Shown piece by piece: positions 1 through 11,850 of a DNA stretch of 64,000 bases; position 1 is the first letter of the stretch; every line of letters begins with the position of its first letter. Location of the stretch: contig OY740767.1 in NCBI GenBank assembly GCA_963513935.1, positions 80,402,060 to 80,466,059 of the forward strand, written 5' to 3'. The position numbers were made by a program, and so were the translations under genes. The DNA is from Aphrophora alni. Lineage: Eukaryota; Arthropoda; Insecta; Hemiptera; Aphrophoridae. The notes beneath the pieces were generated by a model, which saw only the letters and a list, made by a program, of their open reading frames with translations, was not told where the DNA came from and did no database searches.

Positions 1-1317
1 TATTTACACATTTTATCTTTACAAAAAATAGTGTTCTGCAATTTGTGAAACACGTAAAAACATTTTGCCTTAAAATAGTTAATTTTTTTTTTTGACAAAT
101 TTCTTTATTTATCGAAGTTAAAGAGACCAACAGTCAAAAACAAAATATATTTTATCGAACTTCGTTTTAAGATATGTTAAACAATTTGAAGAAAACTGAA
201 CAAAAATTACGCGAGCTACTCAATTCGCCAGAGTTTTGAAATCCCAAAAATCGGTTCAAATCTTTTCCGATTTCTCGATTTATTTTGGATTTAGTAATTT
301 GTATTAAACATTGAATTAAAAAAACGGGTAAATATCATCAGAATTCTTTGACAACTGTATCGAACTCATCCAAAAGAAATGTTTGTCACAAATAAGTTGA
401 AATTACTCAATCAAACTTTAGAACAATCAAAACTTCAATAGTACAGTCCAATAGAACAGATTAAGTACAGTACGACAATATATACATTAAATGCTATATA
501 ACATGTAGAATAGTCCTATCGTGTTTAGTTTTAGAATATCCACCATTTTTTAAAAATAAAATAACATTATAACTTTAGAAATATATATGATATTGAGTTC
601 AGATTTGATAAACGCATTTTTCATGTAACGTTTTACACGAGATTTGGAAATGATTTCCATTTTAAAATGTTAAAGTCGTATATATTGAAAACTTGTTAAC
701 TTTATAAAACAATTACAAGAGAGTAAAAACTTTTATTTGTTAATGACGAACAATATGGTATTTATATTTTTACTGTAGCAGTAAAAGAAAATATATTTGA
801 ACAGAAAAGGGAAAATTGCATCACAAATATTATATAATTTTAACAGCAAATAAACTTGTGCTCTATGAAGTAAGAATCGGTTGACATTTGATGGTTGGAG
901 AAGTGAGGGGTTGGTTTTGAGATTGTCTAGATAAACATTTATAGTTATTTTTAGAAATTCGAACAAACAATATTAAGTAGTAGCAAAGTTTAAAAAAAAG
1001 TAGAAATAGGCTGTGGATATCTAGTTATGACTCACTGACGCTCAGTAAGGAGGGAGTAATGCAACGTTGCCACATGGTGTGTTTTTTCTACCTGCACCAA
1101 TTCACTGTTTATTTTACAGTTGGACACAATATTAATATTTGCCCGATCGCAAATTTGACTACATTTGTATTCAGGAACTATACAACTATATTTTAAATTT
1201 TTAATAATGTTTTTAATTGATTAAAAAAATACTATTATTAGGTCTGGAATATGAAGGACAAACGTTTATTTATTGTTTACCTTATTTTGAGGGTCACTCA
1301 AATTATAAAGTCATATT
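1..1317. other. Non-coding A+T-rich DNA
   Basis: I see no supported gene or repeat here. The frames that are open are short and of low-complexity composition. A slightly G+C-richer patch at about 1020-1110 has no readable protein in either strand. Confidence 0.5.
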
Positions 1318-1677
1318 ATGCCACGTAAAAGTGAGACATTTTTATTTCTAGAAATGAATAGAGGTGTAAGTACGCCTTTAATAAGATTTGTTGTTTTTCA
1401 GAGACAAGAACCCTTAGATGCCGAGGATCCTCCAAGAAAAAAAAGTATTAAGAAAAATTGGTGTATGTATTGTGAAATGCAATCAAAAATAGGCAGGCAT
1501 ATGGCTGTAAAACATAAGACTGTGGTAGAAGTCCAGCAGTATATTGAGGCAGAAAATTCTAAAATTAAAAAACAAATAATACAAACCATCATAAACAAAT
1601 CTAATAGTCAATATAATAAAATGGCAATGGATAAAGTAATAGATGGCACAGTAATACCCGTTAAAAAAATCAAGTGA
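1318..1677 (+). CDS. Small C2H2-type zinc-finger protein, probably transposon-derived
   Basis: This intact 119-codon frame stands out from the surrounding A+T-rich DNA by its charged, non-repetitive protein. Residues around 49-67 hold a compact zinc finger, CMYC followed by eight residues and then HMAVKH, a C-x2-C-x8-H-x4-H arrangement. A basic, helical-looking tail follows. Short fingers of this kind, followed by a region of Lys/Arg and Ile/Leu, occur at the front of uncharacterised animal proteins that I associate with tyrosine-recombinase (Crypton-like) elements; that link is from memory and uncertain. No recombinase follows. Inside the frame, 1366-1401 looks like a minimal intron (GTAAGT to TTTCAG), but 36 bp is too short for an animal intron and is a multiple of three, so the frame stays open with or without it. 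The start was taken as the first Met; a spliced upstream start is possible. Function unknown. Confidence 0.45.
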   Translation: MPRKSETFLFLEMNRGVSTPLIRFVVFQRQEPLDAEDPPRKKSIKKNWCMYCEMQSKIGRHMAVKHKTVVEVQQYIEAENSKIKKQIIQTIINKSNSQYNKMAMDKVIDGTVIPVKKIK

Positions 1678-2740
1678 AATAACTGCCATATCGTACGTAA
1701 CATGCACTTCTTGTGATGGCTTATTTTCTTAAATAAATATTTCTTCTCTGTAAAACACGTCACGAACTTATATTTAAAAATGAATCTATATTCTACAAAT
1801 GTGTTAAATGTATACGTACAGTATTGAATTCGCTGTATTTAAATTGAATTGAGGTTTTGCATGTAGGTAGGTTTAAAATGTAGTCTTATTCTAATAGTTT
1901 AATCGTTTAGAACTATAGCATATAGTTTGGTAAAATCTTACCATTGACTGATTCACATTATAGTCGTCGTTTATTTGAATTATAGGCTTCTGAAACTGTA
2001 TACAGTGTCGAGAATGTGTAATGATTCCAACCATATAATATTTTTAATATTTTACCCAAACTAACAAACCATATCTGAACTGTTAACATTTTTCATATAT
2101 AGTAAAAAGACGAAGTTGTTTAAAAACATTCAATCAAAGAAAATCTTCCAATGATAATTGTTATGTGTTATTAACAGTACCTACTCTAATCCTTTTTTAA
2201 ATTATATAAATAATACATATTTTTTCCTAACAAGAGAAATGTCTTTACAAAAAAATAATTTGTTAAGTCCATAATTTATTAGCAAATAATAAACGTTTGT
2301 TGAAAATAAACTGTCTTTTAATTGGAAATATCCATGTCTTAATGAAAAATATGAATAAGATTGTACGAGTTGATAAAGTTAATAGTTGACAGAACTATGG
2401 GATCAGATTAATATAGCACAGTAATAGCTGACATTTAAAAAGTCAGATAACAGAAGTAAAAGGGTTACTGGTTGTAGTGTCGTGTGTGCGAGAGGGAAGG
2501 TAAAAGAAGGTAAGTTGTTTCTGTAGGCAGGAATTAGGGGAATTTTTATTATTTTTATTCTGTAAAGACATACATTCTTATAAAAGATTCAGACAACATA
2601 AAAAACAACTTCTTAACACACGTAACTTAATATAATCAACAAAAGAAGGAGAATATAAATTAATAGAACATAACTTCAAAAAAGTTAAAGGTGCTCAAAA
2701 CCTGACAGAATTTCCATTAGCAGAATTTCCATATAATCTT
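1678..2740. other. Intergenic, with one short protein-like stretch
   Basis: Mostly featureless A+T-rich DNA. At about 2636-2780 one + strand frame reads as a plausible protein for roughly 40 residues (motifs KLIEHNFKKVKG and EFPLAEFPYNLNK) after a stop and without a Met. The two FPLAEF/FPYN parts are encoded by a partly duplicated 14-15 bp DNA unit. I do not recognise it; it could be a transposon relic or chance. Confidence 0.3.
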
Positions 2741-4225
2741 AATAAACCAAAGTTTCATTTAAATGTAATAATAGTTAAATTGCGATTGATGTTCGTGTTA
2801 TGTGTTTGATATATTTATTTAATAATGCATATTTAATTTATACAAATGCTGAGCAACTATTTGAATCTAATAACTTGTAAATATTCCATTATGTTCTTCT
2901 GTTATATAATTTGTTTTATTTGTAAGCAACTAATTATGTAATATATTTTATCTATTGCAATAGAATTTTGTATGTTATTCTATGTAAATTTTTCTTGTTT
3001 AAGAACAATTCAACCTTAAACATAAATCTGCTGCTTGTCATATACAGAGTGTCCTGCTACCACTTGAAAATAAATTGACCAGGTTGTTCAGCAGGTAAAA
3101 ACTAGCAAAACATGTAATATAACATGTGTCCTATCTCTTTTCATTTTCCATCTGTAGGTCTGTATGTGATTTTAAGTTAATAATTAATATTTTTTAAACG
3201 GCTTGACCAAACTCAACCATATCTTGCTTGAGAATAGAATTTGATAAGTCCTTTCTTAAAATGGCCGCCATTTTTAAATGGAACAAAGTTATGCCTTGAA
3301 ATTTATTCTTAAGAAAGGACGTATCAAGGTGTATACTCAAGCAAAATATGGCTGATTTAGTCAAACTGTTTTAAAAATATTAATTTTTTAGTTAAAATCA
3401 CATACAGACCGACAGACGGAAAACTAAAAGATCTATATCTTCATGTTATATTACATTTTTTCCAGTTTTTACCTGCTGAATAACCTGGTAAAAGTTTATC
3501 AAATGGTCGCGGGATACCCTGTATAACAACTACGCTGTTAATATACCTAAATTTCATTTAAATGTGATAATAGTTAAAATTCATGGCTGTTCTTGCAATG
3601 TGTTTGATGTTTATATTTATTTTATAAGACATATTTAAATAGTAATTTATACATCGCTGTTATTTAAATGTAATAACTAAATTGTAAATATACCAAAACG
3701 TTATTTAAATTTGATTGTCATGTTAGTTTTGAATGAGTTTGTGTAGTTTGTTTCATGTTTTCTCATACCAAACATTACAAAGTTGTAACGATACTGTTTT
3801 CTATTAGATAACTAATTTTATTTGTGAAAAACTAATTTTGTAATATCATAATTGTTTTACCTCTTGAAATAAAATATATTTATACATTTTAATATATATT
3901 ATGTATTTTTTCGTTTTATAGAACGACACAACTTAAATTATTTGTCTGCCGCTTTTCATATCAATGACTACGCTCCTAATAAACCAAAAAATCAAATAAA
4001 TTGTGATAATGGTTAAAATGTGATGGCTGATCTATACTAACAATGTCTTTGGTGTTTATATATTTTACTAGACATTTAATTTACACATCTGCTGTTATTT
4101 AAATCAGATAAGTTGTAAATATAATATTATGTTCTTTTATCCAATTTTATTTGTGAACAACTAATTACGTAATATTAACCATGTTTTATCTCTAACAATA
4201 TAAAATATTTACTTGTTTTAAATGT
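2741..4225. repeat. Three diverged tandem copies of a 0.3-0.44 kb unit
   Basis: The same order of landmarks recurs three times, beginning near 2741, 3539 and 3978. Each copy has an AATAAACCAAA-like start, then a TGATAATAGTTAAA-like block, a GTGTTTGATGTTTATAT block, a TTATACATCTGCTGTTATTTAAAT block and an AATTTTATTTGTGAACAACTAATTA-like block. Copies differ by many substitutions and the second carries about 100 extra bases. After removing the fold-back element at 3043-3523, unit lengths are about 315 and 439 bp. No protein is encoded. Confidence 0.65.
3043..3523. mobile_element. Fold-back MITE with about 217-bp terminal inverted repeats and TA target duplication
   Basis: The two arms (about 3043-3259 and 3309-3523) are imperfect reverse complements over almost their full length, separated by a 49-bp spacer. 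The ends read TACAGAGTGTCC on the left and, as reverse complement, TACAGGGTATCC on the right. A TA dinucleotide lies outside each end (3041-3042 and 3524-3525), as in elements moved by IS630/Tc1-mariner-type transposases. The element sits in the junction between two tandem repeat copies. The junction between the next two copies, near 3945-3980, is uninterrupted and acts as an empty site, which fixes the boundaries. It encodes no protein. Confidence 0.8.
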
Positions 4226-5645
4226 ATTTTTACTTTGCGTTACAAAGTTCTTTTTTTGCCAATAGGTTATTTAAATTAGCATAAAAATTTATACTTTAAT
4301 ATCAAAGATTTAATAAATAAAACGTCTCAGGGACTAGTTTACAGAATTGGTGCCTTCTAGGCGTGTTTTGCTTCTAGAGTAACAGAAAAAATTTCAACAC
4401 CAGGTAAATTCTAATTCGAGTAATTGATTGTGAAACCGTAGAGAGACGAGAGATTAAAAGGGCGCATGTGCCACCACAGCTGGCAACCTGAGCCAGGTAG
4501 AGGTAATGCCACTAACAAGTTTTCAATGTACTTCCCAAATTGAAATATTCTGATGAATCAAATATTTTCCTAAAGCCGGTAACTTAATCGGGGGCTACAT
4601 CAATCATTATGCAAGCTATTTCAACACTAAATGAAAATGTACATCACTTTCACATTTGTATAGTTATTGTGCTCAAAATAATAATAAACTGTTCATCTTT
4701 TAAAGTAGAATTATCAAACAGATAAAGCCAGGGTTAACTCGCTTAACTGTCGTTATAGATATACTTCTTATCACCTACATAACTCTCTCTATATTTTTAT
4801 TCCGTAAATACGAATCAGTTCCAACAATATTATCTCGAGCTAAATAAAAGTGACACCTTGTAACGATTTGTTTTAATGCTTGAGTTTGAACAAGTTGGGT
4901 TGTTTTTTAGTATGAAAAAAGTGTCAAAATCTGACATTTTAGAATTGGAATTGATGTAGTGGGTCGGCCTTTCAGCCTTTATTATTTGCGTGTGGAGTAA
5001 ATCGATGAAGATAATATCATGTTTGGCCTATGTTAAAGGTAAAGGTAAATTTTATGTGATTCCTAAAGTTATCCATTTAATTTACCTTTCTTAACGGAAT
5101 TAATTCAATAAATCGGTCGTGTAGAACACCCTGGATAAATTGTATTGTTTTATATAAACTGTTGTTTCCTAAGTATTACATGAAGAGAAAATTGCACTTC
5201 ACCGTCCAGTAGTTCAATAAATAAACGATTTAAGCAACTCAAGACATATGTAAGCTTAACATTCATTTCATCAACCATGATAATTGATCTGGTGATAATC
5301 ACCCTGCTTGTCCAGAATTTAGAATAAATTTAGATTATGATGTTTTACGATTACGATGAGAATTTTTAGACAACGATGAGATCTATTTCATAATAATAGG
5401 TCATTAGAAGAGTGAAGATCAATATGTAAACTGAACACCTCTACAATAAGAATATCACTTCCTTATTTTTTTTATAGTCATTCTGTTCAATATGATGCGG
5501 TATTGTTAATTGTTAGTGTGAAATACATGAAAAATGTATAGTGCAGCCCGGAGTTTACACGCGAAAGACAGATGTGGTTGGAGCGGAGGTGAAGGGGGGG
5601 GGGGGAGGTCAGTTAAGATAACAAACACCTAAAAAAAAACGCGCG
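4226..5645. other. Non-coding DNA, nothing recognised
   Basis: No gene is supported. A G+C-richer patch at about 4430-4510 and a run of 14 G at about 5596-5609 are the only compositional departures. Confidence 0.45.
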
Positions 5646-5649
5646 AACA

Positions 5650-7014
<1,365 letters not shown>

Positions 7015-7250
7015 AATTTTGATCCAAGCATACCTCAATTACATCCAAACGTTCTCTAGCCATTATGGGATCTACTTTGGTTCTATCCATAAGAGATTCT
7101 ACGCTTTTTAAACATTCCTTTCTAGGTATACTGGTAAAAAGACTTTTTACGTCGAATGAAACTAATTTAGCCTTATGTGGTATCGATATATCTTTTATTT
7201 TGTCTACTAACTGTAATGATTTTTTTAAGCCAAACTTTGGTTGAACTTTT
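7015..7250 (-). pseudogene. Penelope-like element, inverted 5' segment of the reverse transcriptase
   Basis: Read on the minus strand this stretch is one open frame that begins with PKFGLKKSLQLVDKIK, continues through SFDVKSLFTSIPRKE and ends in RERLDVIEVCLDQN. The FDVKSLFTSIP block is the typical Penelope-like reverse-transcriptase motif A, with the first catalytic Asp intact. Its last 32 bp (7015-7046) are an exact reverse complement of 7251-7282, where the + strand part of the same element resumes at the same residues. The two pieces therefore belong to one element whose 5' part was turned round on insertion. The start of the enzyme and any upstream domain are missing. Confidence 0.85.
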
Positions 7251-8375
7251 GGATGTAATTGAGGTATGCTTGGATCAAAATTATTTTCAATTTAAAGATA
7301 AATTTTATGTTCAATGTGATGGTTTGGCTATGGGGTCCCATTGTCACCACTGTTGGCAGAAATTTTTATTGACAATTTTGAAAACAAAGTAATTAACAAT
7401 AACCCATTTAAATCAGTTATTATTTATTGGTATCGGTACGTTGATGATGTAATTTGTCTCCTTGATGGCTCTAACCGCCAACTTCAATTATTTTATAAGT
7501 ACCTGAACTCAATTGACGATGCGATACAATTTACCATGGAAGTTGGAGAACAAGATCAAATTAATTTCTTAGACTTAAATATAAAAATTTAAAATGGTAA
7601 ACACAACTTTAGTGTTTTTAGAAAACAAACTTTCACAGATAACATTATCCATGCTTCATCTCGGCACCCTTTAAATCATAAATTGACAGCTTTCCATTGT
7701 ATGTTGTATCGCCTCATCAAAGTTCCAATGTCTGACTCTGATTTCAATAAAGAACTAAGTTGCATTAAACAAATAGCTGTTAATAATGAATATGATGTAA
7801 ATATTATTAATAAAATGCTAAAGAAAAAACTTAAGATGAATGCAAGGCAACTTATTTTTCCAACTTCAGTTAAAAATAGCGCAAAATGGCGGAAAGTTAA
7901 CTATCTAGGAAATGTTAGCCAAAAAGTTGGAAATATTTTAAATAGGGAAACAGAGTGTAGGCCGGCATTTTATTGTAGTTATAGTTTAGGTAAGATTTTA
8001 AATAATTCTAAAGATAAGATAAACAAAATGTTGAGAAGTGTATATAAGATAACTTGCAAAATATGTAATTCATGTTATGTAGGTCAAACAGGACGTAATT
8101 TTTAATCTAGATTAGGTGAACATGAAAGAAGTTGGCGGTTAGGATATGAAGATTCCAGTTTTTCAAATCATTTAAGAATACATCAAGTGTCTGATTTTAA
8201 TTCGAGTGTAGATTTTAAAATATTACATTTTGATAATAAAGGTAGGAAATTGAATGCTTTGGAGAGCTTAGAAATTAAAAGAATAAGATACTGTAACCCT
8301 AATTTAGTTTTAAATGACCAGGTAGATTTGTATAACTCTCCATTAGTAAAACCTTTAAAAGTTATTTGTACTTAG
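7251..8375 (+). pseudogene. Penelope-like element, reverse transcriptase and GIY-YIG endonuclease, broken
   Basis: The + strand frame resumes at LDVIEVCLDQN and runs through VQCDGLAMGS. A one-base deletion near 7338 shifts it into the frame that continues LLAEIFIDNF, YRYVDDVICLL (motif C, both Asp intact) and INFLDLNIKI. A TAA at 7590-7592 interrupts it; the same frame goes on through a linker, then the GIY-YIG nuclease with VYKITCKICNSCYVGQTGR. A second TAA at 8103-8105 follows, then RLGEHERSWRLG and a tail ending at 8375. RT plus C-terminal GIY-YIG is diagnostic of Penelope-like elements. The order and most catalytic residues are preserved, so it is a fairly recent but dead copy. Confidence 0.9.
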
Positions 8376-8620
8376 AACAATCAACTGGTTTTCCCAATGT
8401 GTATTGTTCCTATGGTCATTGCCCAGGCCGGGTATTTCCCCAACCTTCCATTTTTTGTATCCTAACTCCCACCCTCTAGTTTTAAGGTTTTCTTTTCTTC
8501 AGTCTGTAATACAGCCTCGTCAATGCCTTAGCAGGCGAAACCATTGGTCGGCTAGACTAATAAAAAGTGGATAGTACAAAATAAAAAAAATAGTGTTTTA
8601 TTATCTTTAAACATGGAATT
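8376..8620 (+). mobile_element. 3' untranslated end of the Penelope-like element
   Basis: Downstream of the nuclease stop comes a non-coding stretch that includes the hammerhead-like fold, a TAATAAAAAG stretch and a TAGTGTTTTATTATCTTTAAA block. The block is partly matched after the second hammerhead-like site near 60.0 kb. The exact right end of the element is not fixed; similarity to the second copy fades near 8610. Confidence 0.55.
8513..8553 (+). ncRNA. Hammerhead-ribozyme-like fold, probably inactive
   Basis: The elements of a minimal hammerhead with a very short helix III are in order: helix I AGCC (8513-8516) with GGCT (8550-8553); a core stretch; helix II GCC (8525-8527) with GGC (8534-8536); GAAA (8537-8540); helix III ACC/GGT closed by a three-base loop (540-542 with 546-548); then the cleavage C at 8549. 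The first core box, normally CUGANGA, is degenerate (TCGTCAAT), so cleavage is unlikely. Hammerheads with short helix III are known in the terminal repeats of Penelope-like elements. Confidence 0.5.
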
Positions 8621-10189
8621 CCACCAAGAACCATCGGTCTCAACAGTAATGAAAATCAATTTCAAGGAGATTTTGGTTTATATTAGAATTTACTGTTTTT
8701 TAGACAAAGTTTCCTTCCAAACGAAATTGCATTATGGTTATGTAATTATTCACGGTTTAAATGTAGACGCTTCTCAAACGTATATTTTACAAAATGTAAC
8801 CTCAAAACAGAATAAATTTCACAAAACAGGGATAAACATATTTTGTGTTTAATTATTTTGCCACTGATAAAAACTAGATTTTATGAATTATTTCTTACTG
8901 CATGATATGTAATGGGCAAACGATTGTTGTCCATAACATAAAGCAGTGTTGTTTAAACATGAACCATTCACTGCAGTGAAGGTTGCAGTGAACTATATTT
9001 AATAAATTACTTCAATAATAATAAATTTATTTCGTAATGTATTTCGCTTATGCCAGTATTGTGTAATTTTTTTTATATTTAATTGTTTACCAGTTAAATT
9101 AAGTTTTATATAATTATCTAAAACAAATTCCAATCAGTAAATATAAATAAGTAGGAAAACAAAAAATATTAGAGTATTAGCGGTTTTTAAGCTAAGCTCG
9201 ATTATAGATTTACTGATTTTAATTAAATCTTGTGAAAGAGATTTAGTATAATAATTCTGAGAACGTTTTGGTTTATAATTAAATAAATAATTAATAACTT
9301 CTCAGTTTGATTGGTAAAAGGAAAAAAATGTCCCCTCTTCCGTGAATTTTCGGTAATGCAAAACGAACCAGCACTTCACTGTTGAAAATAACTTTTCATA
9401 TCTTTAGAACGAATTACTCGTTACAGTAGAGTTTGTAATCATTATTTATTTTTGAAGGAAGGTAAAATTTATAAAAATCACATAAAGACAAGAATAGAAT
9501 CAAATAATCCATAAGTTTGCTAAATACATTTGCTGCTTTCTGAACGTTTGTTTTACTCTGTTGGTTTATCAGTTTAGCATTTCAATCATAGTGTCACGTG
9601 AAGTGAAGAAACATTCCAGATGAGTGGTAATTTATTTTTTCATAATATATTTAAAATCTTAGGATAACTTAATTCGCTTTTAATGACAATCTAGAAGAGA
9701 AAATACTACTTTCAAAGTAACACAGTTTTGCCCAAATAAAAAATGTTTATTTACTAAATTTCTACACTTTTTTGTTTGTTTTTTACATAGTGAATTCAGA
9801 CGGGTACGAAAGCAGTCAACAAAAATTCTGTAAATCGAACAACCCATAAAAAATTTGATGTTTAGTTGTTTGTAATTTATTGAATTTCCAAAGTAGACTA
9901 AGACTTAGTAAGGAAATTTGACAAAAAGTTCAAAACCAACAATGAGAAGTTTGATAACCACAATGTAACCCTTTAAGTTTTTACTACATTTATTTCATTT
10001 TCACGGATTTTCTAAGTTTTATGTTAACATTAAATTTTATTATGGTACATATTTTTAGCAGCAATCTTATACGGACAGTCTTGGTAATGAAATTAAAGTG
10101 TTATGGAAAATGGGATTTGAACAATTATTTAATCTATCCAGTGTTATGGAGAATTTTTTTTATTAGTTAATAATTACATTCATTGATTT
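8621..10189. other. Non-coding A+T-rich DNA
   Basis: An open frame at 8613-8852 starts in the end of the Penelope element and has no recognisable feature. No other gene or repeat is supported. Confidence 0.5.
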
Positions 10190-10905
10190 ATTTATTACAA
10201 TGTATCTAGTACACAGACACAGAGTAACAGCTTGATATACCTTATCCAAACAACTGCCAACTTCACTCTGCGCGCTGCCTTAGTAACTCACAAGGTTTGA
10301 CAAGATTTTGTCATCTGATTTAAATTTCTCAAGTTTAAATTTCTGGATATTTTAATGGTTTTGTATGTAGTCTTTCTTCGTGCTTTCGTGCAATCATGCA
10401 GAATCTTTAGTGACTGTTATCATTCCTAGGACCCTGTGTACGACACTGGTACGATTATACCATGTAGCGATGACATATTCCTTTAGATTTTGTGTCTTTG
10501 ATTGATTACTATGTTGCTAGGTTTGATAAATCCCTATAGCTGAATCCCATATGTTCATATGGGCTATAGTTTGTGCTTCTATAGTATCAGTTTATAATGT
10601 GTTGATAGTCATGAGCCCTTTCCCAGAAACTATTACATTTTTCTATGTTTTAATCGGAGCACATCACATAATTATCTTTTTGACGAGTACCTTCCAGCTT
10701 ATTTTGGCATCCAGGTTCATTCCCAAGTATTTGCTAGAGTTAGCATATGGTAATGGGATATTATTTAGTATCACAAGCATTTGTCTTACTTTTTTGTGTA
10801 GTTCACCTCAACACATTTAGTTTCATTAAATTTGATGTGCCATTTTTTCTCCATCCGTGGATATTATTTATTACTCTTTGAAGACAAAGAAGAAACATGT
10901 ACCCC
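10190..10905 (-). pseudogene. 5'-truncated jockey-type LINE, C-terminal reverse-transcriptase part
   Basis: On the minus strand the translation, spread over several frames and stops, reads WRKKWHIKFNETKCVEVNYT, then ANSSKYLGMNLDAKISWKV (10676-10750), and then TYGIQL-stop-GFIKPSNI (about 10505-10560), where two Trp codons have become stops. These are the conserved blocks after the catalytic core in jockey-clade non-LTR retrotransposons (W-x3-W-x-IK-N-x-x-K, KYLG-x-x-LD, TYGIQLWG). The YADD box and everything upstream are absent, as expected from 5' truncation. A degenerate tail continues to about 10190, where AATAAATAAA-type sequence on the minus strand marks the 3' end. The + strand frame at 10551-10820 is its antisense shadow. 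Confidence 0.85.
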
Positions 10906-11689
10906 GTAATAATATGTAGTTAATATATAATAATAATTTTAAAAGGAAATTTGAAATCAATAAAAAAACATTCACTTAAATTCACCACTTTTTAATTTAG
11001 GTTATCATATCCGTTTAGGTTTTAAATTTGTGGAAACAAAATTATTTTTATTTATTTATTTATTTATTTTTTAATAACTTTCTACTATATTTTATATTAT
11101 AGATATTTGCGTTCATATTTGTATTTTGCTTTTGCTTTATGAGCTTAAACTATGCCTTGTTTTGATATTATAAACATCAATTATTAATACAGTACGTGAG
11201 TATATAACATGTCTGAAACAGATAAAAATTTGTTTTTCTAGCTGTCATTAATATACTCATAGCTTTCATCATTCCTGATACTTGTTACAGAGTTTTTATT
11301 ACTTTTATTTTTAGGTAACAATTTAATGTAGATTGTATTCGCCTAATAGTTGTACACATGCTCTAATTTTACTTTAAGCAATATGGAGACATACACTTAC
11401 ATTTTATTTTAAAAATACATAATGATCAAAAAATTAGTTACGTATATTGTTATGTACTTGTTGTACATTTAGATTAGGAATAAATTAAATATAACCCACA
11501 CTGTAGGACAAATTGTATTATAACGTTTTACTTGCTTTTATGAAACAAATTTATGTAGTAAAATCTAATTTCCGTCTCGCTCATGTAAGTAAAATGTTAT
11601 TTATACGCAAATACAAAATTAAGTTAGAAGGATATTCGGTTCCGTATCATATTTTGTTATTAGATTGGTTTATAGACAACATGATTTAA
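10906..11689. other. Non-coding A+T-rich DNA
   Basis: A short TTTA-type simple repeat lies near 11045-11070. I see no gene or mobile element. Confidence 0.5.
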
Positions 11690-11850
11690 TATCTGTGGGC
11701 TCACATGATCAAACAGCGCATGCACTCGGTACAACCAGCTGAGACCTACAGTGTGTTCATTAGTGTACGCCGCGCCGCGACTTGTGTAAGGTGAGGTTCA
11801 TCGTTGTGTGATAAAGTGTGCTCGCGAGTGTTCGTGTGTCATTATGAATT
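11690..11850 (+). promoter_or_regulatory. Candidate promoter and first non-coding exon of the SOL-1-like gene
   Basis: This is one of the most G+C- and CpG-rich patches in the first 20 kb (for example CGCCGCGCCGCGAC at about 11768-11781) in otherwise A+T-rich DNA. It holds a TCATTAGT element at 11757, close to the arthropod initiator consensus, and a good splice donor AAG|GTGAGG with the exon ending at 11790. The next + strand acceptor with a convincing exon is at 19834, whose start codon begins the SOL-1-like protein, so a non-coding first exon upstream is needed. No TATA box or downstream promoter element is clear. The assignment is inference from composition and position. Confidence 0.35.

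Noticed and set aside
1366..1401. GTAAGT...TTTCAG as an intron in the zinc-finger ORF
   Set aside because: 36 bp is below the usual minimum for animal introns and it is in frame, so splicing is not needed.
8613..8852. 79-codon frame after the Penelope-like element
   Set aside because: It starts within the element's end, and has no recognisable feature.
10551..10820. + strand 89-codon hydrophobic frame
   Set aside because: It is antisense to the LINE C-terminal region, which has clear family motifs.
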